Shown here: piece by piece, positions 60,983 to 64,000 of the stretch | Layout of the letters: each line of letters begins with the position of its first letter | Position numbering within the stretch: the first letter of the stretch is position 1 | From: Chryseobacterium potabilaquae | GTDB lineage: Bacteria > Bacteroidota > Bacteroidia > Flavobacteriales > Weeksellaceae | Direction of reading: 5' to 3' | Assembly: GCF_902728265.1 (NCBI RefSeq) | Contig: NZ_CACVBR010000004.1 | Span: forward strand, 109,676 to 173,675 | Length of the DNA stretch: 64,000 bases | Made by a program: the position numbers and the translations under genes | The notes under the pieces: generated by a model | Database searches by the model: none | Seen by the model: the letters and a program-made list of their open reading frames with translations, nothing else | Told to the model about the DNA's origin: nothing

Positions 60983-61924
60983 ATGGAGCAAAAAATTTTA
61001 GATTGTGTTATCGTTGGATCTGGACCTTCTGGTTTCACAGCTGCAATTTATGCAGCAAGAGCAGATTTAAAACCTGAATTATATACAGGCTTAGAGCCTG
61101 GTGGACAATTAACAACGACTACTGAAGTTGATAATTTTCCAGGATATCCGACAGGAATTACCGGTCCCGAAATGATGATGGATTTGCAAAAGCAAGCAGA
61201 AAGATTCGACACAAAAGTTCATTATGAAATGATCACAAAAGTGGAGTTTTCCAAAGAAATAGGTGGTGTTCATAAATTATTTGCAGGAAATAGAGAGATT
61301 TTTGCTAAAACAGTAATTATTTCTACAGGAGCAACTGCCAAATATTTAGGTCTTGATGATGAGAAGAAATATGCAGGGGGAGGGGTTTCAGCATGTGCTA
61401 CATGTGATGGTTTTTTCTATAAAGGGAAAGATGTTGTAGTTGTGGGAGCAGGAGATACTGCAGCAGAAGAGGCGACTTATTTAGCAAAGCTTTGTAAAAA
61501 AGTGACGATGTTAGTAAGAAAAGATGTTTTTAGAGCGTCTAAAGCAATGATTCATAGGGTAGAGAATACGCCGAATATCGAAGTGAAGTTTCAACATGAA
61601 TTAATCGGTATTGAGGGAGAGAATAACTTGGTGAAAAAAGCAGTTGTTATCAATAATCAAACGCAAGAAACTTCTACCATTGATGTGGAGGGAATTTTTA
61701 TAGCCATTGGACATAAACCTAATACAGACGTTTTTGGAGGACAAGTTGATTTAGATGAAAACGGATATATTCTTACAGAGAAAGGATCTTCACGAACTAA
61801 TCTTCCGGGGGTTTTTGCTGCAGGAGATGTTCAAGATCATATCTATAGACAAGCAATTACAGCTGCAGGGAGTGGATGTATGGCAGCTATGGATGCAGAA
61901 AAGTATCTTGCCGAGTTACATTAA
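60983..61924 (+). CDS. trxB: Thioredoxin reductase
   Basis: NADPH-dependent flavoprotein that reduces thioredoxin. The 313-aa chain has the FAD motif GSGPSGFTAAIYAARA (12-27), the redox disulfide CATCDG (about 137-142), the NADPH motif VVGAGDTAAEEA and the late FAD motif GVFAAGDVQDH. All are intact. Single gene with its own terminator. Confidence 0.97.
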   Translation: MEQKILDCVIVGSGPSGFTAAIYAARADLKPELYTGLEPGGQLTTTTEVDNFPGYPTGITGPEMMMDLQKQAERFDTKVHYEMITKVEFSKEIGGVHKLFAGNREIFAKTVIISTGATAKYLGLDDEKKYAGGGVSACATCDGFFYKGKDVVVVGAGDTAAEEATYLAKLCKKVTMLVRKDVFRASKAMIHRVENTPNIEVKFQHELIGIEGENNLVKKAVVINNQTQETSTIDVEGIFIAIGHKPNTDVFGGQVDLDENGYILTEKGSSRTNLPGVFAAGDVQDHIYRQAITAAGSGCMAAMDAEKYLAELH

Positions 61925-61947
61925 TTTTGAAAATATATTCTTAAATA

Positions 61948-61977
61948 AAAAAACTGCTTTATTAAAAGCAGTTTTTT
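61948..61977. terminator. Bidirectional terminator after trxB
   Basis: AAAAAACTGCTTT/AAAGCAGTTTTTT forms a 13-bp stem with an ATTA loop between convergent trxB (+) and the XRE regulator (-). Both strands end in T runs. Confidence 0.85.
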
Positions 61978-61998
61978 ATGTTTATAAAGACAAATGTA

Positions 61999-62355
61999 TT
62001 ATTGTTCTTTCAGTTTTTTATTTTCCTCTTTCAAAACTTCTATCTGTTCTTTTAATAAGTTAATATAGTTTTGTTGATTGTCTAGTATGTAATCCGGTAT
62101 GTTGTAATAATTATTCAGAAACGCTCCTGAATTGGTTGATGTATCATTAAAGTTAACCACATTAGAAGGTTTTTCTTCCTTAATTTCTTCTACCTCAACA
62201 CCTAATGCTGTAGCCAGTTTTTCCCATTCTTCATCATATATTTTTACATCCCCATTTTCTTTTCGGCTGTAATTAGAGGTGTCGGTAGAAATGATTCTAG
62301 ACATATATTCTTGAGTAAAGCCTCTTTGTTTTCTTAGATTTTTTAGCTTCTCCAT
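61999..62355 (-). CDS. XRE-family HTH regulator with C-terminal coiled coil
   Basis: About 118 aa from MEKLKNLRKQRGFTQEYM at 62355; the frame extends to 62400 but a -7 box lies there. The N-terminal 60 residues are a lambda-repressor-like HTH (RKQRGFTQEYMSRIISTDTSNYSRKENG). An Asn-rich linker follows, then a predicted coiled coil (LLKEQIEVLKEENKKLKEQ) likely used to dimerise. It lies near the tRNA-Ser/integrase region, so it might belong to the mobile element or be resident; orientation is away from it. Confidence 0.8.
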   Translation of the reverse strand: MEKLKNLRKQRGFTQEYMSRIISTDTSNYSRKENGDVKIYDEEWEKLATALGVEVEEIKEEKPSNVVNFNDTSTNSGAFLNNYYNIPDYILDNQQNYINLLKEQIEVLKEENKKLKEQ

Positions 62356-62377
62356 AATGGTTTTCGCGTGTTTTCCA

Positions 62378-62385
62378 CAAATATA
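62378..62385 (-). promoter_or_regulatory. -7 box (TATATTTG) for the XRE gene
   Basis: Exact TAnnTTTG match, 22 nt before ATG 62355 on the minus strand. Confidence 0.5.
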
Positions 62386-62546
62386 GAAAAAAAATGTCAT
62401 TTTGTATCATGGCTTTTTTGAGTTAATAATAAAAAATAAGAATACACGAATAGGCAATTAAAGGGCTTATTTAAAAGCTTTTCAAAAAATAATCAATCTG
62501 ATTTCTAGGTAATTATTTATATGTGTTAAAATTTGTATCGAAAATA

Positions 62547-62578
62547 TTTTGGCAATTCTTAAAAACATTATATATTTG
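62547..62578 (+). promoter_or_regulatory. Full-consensus promoter of tRNA-Ser
   Basis: TTTTG at 62547-62551, 19-bp spacer and TATATTTG at 62571-62578 match the Bacteroidota -33/-7 consensus. The tRNA starts 33 nt after the -7 box. Confidence 0.8.
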
Positions 62579-62611
62579 CACCACTAAAAAACAACGATAT
62601 AATCGGAGTTT

Positions 62612-62696
62612 GGAGAGTTGGCAGAGTGGTCGATTGCGGCAGTCTTGAAAACTGTTGACTGTAACAGGTCCGGGGGTTCGAATCCCTCACTCTCCG
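62612..62696 (+). tRNA. tRNA-Ser (UGA anticodon)
   Basis: An 85-nt class II tRNA. The acceptor stem GGAGAGT pairs with ACTCTCC, the anticodon loop is CTTGAAA (anticodon TGA, reading UCA), a long variable arm follows, and the T loop is GTTCGAAT. Discriminator G; CCA is not encoded. A tyrosine-recombinase gene starts about 120 bp downstream, so this is a likely integration site. Confidence 0.95.
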
Positions 62697-62713
62697 CACA
62701 AAGTACCTTAAAA

Positions 62714-62742
62714 GCCGATGAATAAAGGTTTTTTTCATCGGC
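62714..62742. repeat. Hairpin between tRNA-Ser and the integrase gene
   Basis: GCCGATGAA/TTCATCGGC, a 9-bp stem with an 11-nt T-rich loop. On the plus strand it is followed by A, not T, so it is not a standard tRNA terminator. It may mark the end of the integrated element or a processing site. Confidence 0.4.
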
Positions 62743-62818
62743 AAAAAGAGAAAATAAACAAAAGTAAACAACTGAATTTCCACTGCCCTTACGTATCTGA
62801 ATTAAATCTCAGATCAAA

Positions 62819-63299
62819 ATGAAAAACAGTTGGACTATTCCAAAGGTTAAATCGTATCCCTTGGAAACCGAAAAAGAATGGTATGTTTGGTTTCGATTCA
62901 ATGGAGTTTTAAAATTCGTCAAAACAGGGATTAATAAGATCCCAAATTATTCCGAACGTTTAGAAGAAGCTAACCTTTTAGCGGAAGTTTTAAAGGAGCG
63001 ACTTGAAAAAGGCTGGGTTCCTGATAATTCTACCAAAATAGGAAAATCATGTAGAGTGATTGAAGCTGTTAGTTATGGTTTTGAACAAAAAAAGCTCTCT
63101 GTCAAGAAGAATACAATCGATAATTTTCAAAGTACAGTCAATTTTTTCTGTGAAGCTATCAGAAAATTAAAGTTTGATAAAATGATTGTAGCCAATTTTG
63201 AGCGTGGTCATGCAAAAGCTATTTTAGAATATTTGAAAAAAGAAAAAAACTGGACAAATAAAAACTATAACAAGCATCTTGGATATCTGCGTTCTATAG
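62819..63299 (+). pseudogene. Tyrosine recombinase/integrase, N-terminal part, interrupted by an insertion sequence
   Basis: The first ~160 codons encode the arm-binding and SAM-like core-binding domains of a phage/ICE-type integrase (EKEWYVWFRFNGVLKFVKTG, then NTIDNFQSTVNFFCEAI and KNWTNKNYNKHLGYLRSI). The catalytic RHRY domain is missing: after LRSI the frame enters the end of an ISL3-type element and runs to a stop at 63454 with unrelated residues. Location 120 bp after tRNA-Ser is classic for a site-specific integrase. The rest of the gene may lie beyond the IS, outside the window. Confidence 0.75.
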
Positions 63300-64000
63300 G
63301 ATCAGGCGCAAAAGTTGGGGGCTATGCAAAAAGTTTGGATAATCTGAATAAGAAAAAGGTTCTGTCTTTTACCCCTCTTAGTTGCAATCTAAAGTTTTTG
63401 ATTTTCGCATTAAAAGACTCTGCTGAAGCATTGGTACTTCTATTATCAAAATAGTTTAAGATATCCCTATAATGATTCATTACTGTTTTAGTTAGCGTGT
63501 TGAATGATTTAAAATCCACCTCTTCCACCTCTTTGAACCAGTGGGCTAGTTTAGTCATAGCCACAGATTTTGTAATATCTTGATTGTAAATTTTTCTCAG
63601 CCTATCGGTTATGAAGTACGCTTTTTCAAGATCAGGATACTGAGAAAATAGTATTTGGGCTCTTTGCCTTTGAGTTTCACTCCACTTTTCTCTGCTTTTG
63701 TAAAGTAGATATCTACTTCTTGCTAAGAGCTGCTTGCGGGTATCTCCATTCTCAAAAGATTCAAGCAGTAAAGGATTCCCTGTAGATTTACATTCTATAA
63801 TACGTTCATTTTCTTGGTCTATTGCTTCCCAACGATGCTTAATCCTGATTTCCTGCAAAGCTTCTATAGCCAACTTTTGAACATGAAAACGATCGATAAC
63901 TTGGGTAGCAAAAGGGAAACATCTCTTAGCTATCAATCTCATAGAGCCGGCCATATCCAATGTGATTTCTTTTACCTGTAAACGAAGCTTTCGACTCATC
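63300..64000 (-). mobile_element. ISL3-family insertion sequence (partial, runs off right edge)
   Basis: The left boundary is placed at about 63300 because integrase homology stops after LRSI and the next bases GGATCAGGCGCAAAAGTTGG look like a terminal inverted repeat of an ISL3 element. The transposase reads inward on the minus strand. The other end, its inverted repeat and the target duplication are outside the window, so the exact boundary is unconfirmed. Confidence 0.65.
63322..64000 (-). CDS. ISL3-family transposase, C-terminal part
   Basis: At least 225 residues of the DDE transposase are present; the N-terminus lies beyond the window. The first catalytic Asp region is VKEITLDMAGSM, then VIDRFHVQKLA with the second Asp, and the Glu motif is NASAESFNAKIKNFRL near the C-terminus. 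All three acidic residues appear intact, so the enzyme may be active. The stop at 63322 lies close to the element's end, as usual for ISL3. Confidence 0.85.
   Translation of the reverse strand, partial: MSRKLRLQVKEITLDMAGSMRLIAKRCFPFATQVIDRFHVQKLAIEALQEIRIKHRWEAIDQENERIIECKSTGNPLLLESFENGDTRKQLLARSRYLLYKSREKWSETQRQRAQILFSQYPDLEKAYFITDRLRKIYNQDITKSVAMTKLAHWFKEVEEVDFKSFNTLTKTVMNHYRDILNYFDNRSTNASAESFNAKIKNFRLQLRGVKDRTFFLFRLSKLFA

Noticed and set aside
61755..62063. Plus-strand frame of 102 codons overlapping the trxB end
   Set aside because: It is out of frame with trxB, crosses a strong terminator and runs into the convergent XRE gene.
62568..62783. Minus-strand frame of 71 codons across the tRNA-Ser gene
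   Set aside because: It covers the whole tRNA and its promoter on the opposite strand; a coding gene there is not plausible.
1..64000. CRISPR array, toxin-antitoxin pair, secondary-metabolite cluster or rRNA operon
   Set aside because: No regularly spaced repeats, no cas genes, no paired toxin-antitoxin ORFs, no NRPS/PKS domains and no rRNA sequence were seen; the DegT-GalE-cytidylyltransferase trio is too small to call a biosynthetic cluster.

Overview
The window looks like a chromosome segment of a flavobacterium close to Chryseobacterium/Elizabethkingia (Bacteroidota, Weeksellaceae). The evidence is AT-rich DNA, recurrent TAnnTTTG -7 boxes with few Shine-Dalgarno sites, a secreted protease with a type IX secretion-type C-terminus, a TonB-dependent receptor with the Bacteroidota-type barrel, a fused SecDF, and an arginine pathway built on an acylornithine transcarbamylase. 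The genus is inferred from gene content and protein style; no search was run.

Layout. 1-5.5 kb: an edge lipoprotein (DUF4377 type), a subtilisin-like secreted protease, and three sugar/nucleotide-sugar genes (DegT aminotransferase, GalE, a cytidylyltransferase). 5.6-11.7 kb, minus strand: TonB receptor, DapF-MltG (peptidoglycan), and PnuC with an Asn-rich repeat lipoprotein. 11.8-22.5 kb, plus strand: amino-acid permease, a BNR-type protein, HemN, SecDF, an MFS exporter, TatA, a PAP2 phosphatase and a TPR protein. 22.5-27.9 kb: RlmH, YihY, NhaA, RelA/SpoT and a small unknown protein. 28.1-39.2 kb, all minus strand: a block that reads as carboxylate sensing, uptake and activation. It holds Acs, a PrpE-like acyl-CoA synthetase, a stand-alone receiver protein, a CbrA-like SSS-STAC-histidine kinase, two small membrane proteins, an MFS symporter, a porin-like protein and an IS1-InsA-like zinc-ribbon/HTH protein.

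39.4-54.3 kb is a carbamoyl-phosphate region. First comes the arginine operon (GNAT, argG, argC, argD, acylornithine transcarbamylase, argB, argE, argH), then an Lrp/AsnC regulator, then pyrB, carA and carB. One CPSase therefore sits beside both of its consumers. The transcarbamylase has Val at position 90 (MNGDTVEH), which predicts use of N-succinylornithine. Two features stand out. (1) pyrB is preceded by a full-consensus promoter, a 23-codon leader ORF that starts almost at the transcript end, a GC-rich hairpin, a U-rich stretch, and a strong terminator whose 5' arm overlaps the leader stop codon. This is the logic of enterobacterial pyrBI attenuation. (2) carA and carB are separated by a gene for a 23S-rRNA-intervening-sequence-type four-helix bundle protein, bracketed by 33-bp imperfect inverted repeats that begin directly after the carA stop.

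54.4-62.4 kb holds single housekeeping or stress genes: a PEP mutase-like enzyme, Ada, a DUF2911 protein, a GNAT, a cupin, a dienelactone hydrolase-like protein, a HAD phosphatase, an HsdR_N protein divergent from holA, trxB and an XRE regulator. The right end is accessory. A tRNA-Ser(UGA) is followed by a tyrosine-recombinase gene that is cut after about 160 codons by an ISL3-family insertion sequence running off the window edge.

Stretches over 300 bp without a gene are 213-740 (terminator at 464-483), 3564-3887 (galE promoter) and 15960-16402 (hemN terminator, secDF -7 box). The shorter gap at 27903-28145 carries a promoter-like box and an orphan terminator on the plus strand, a possible small RNA.
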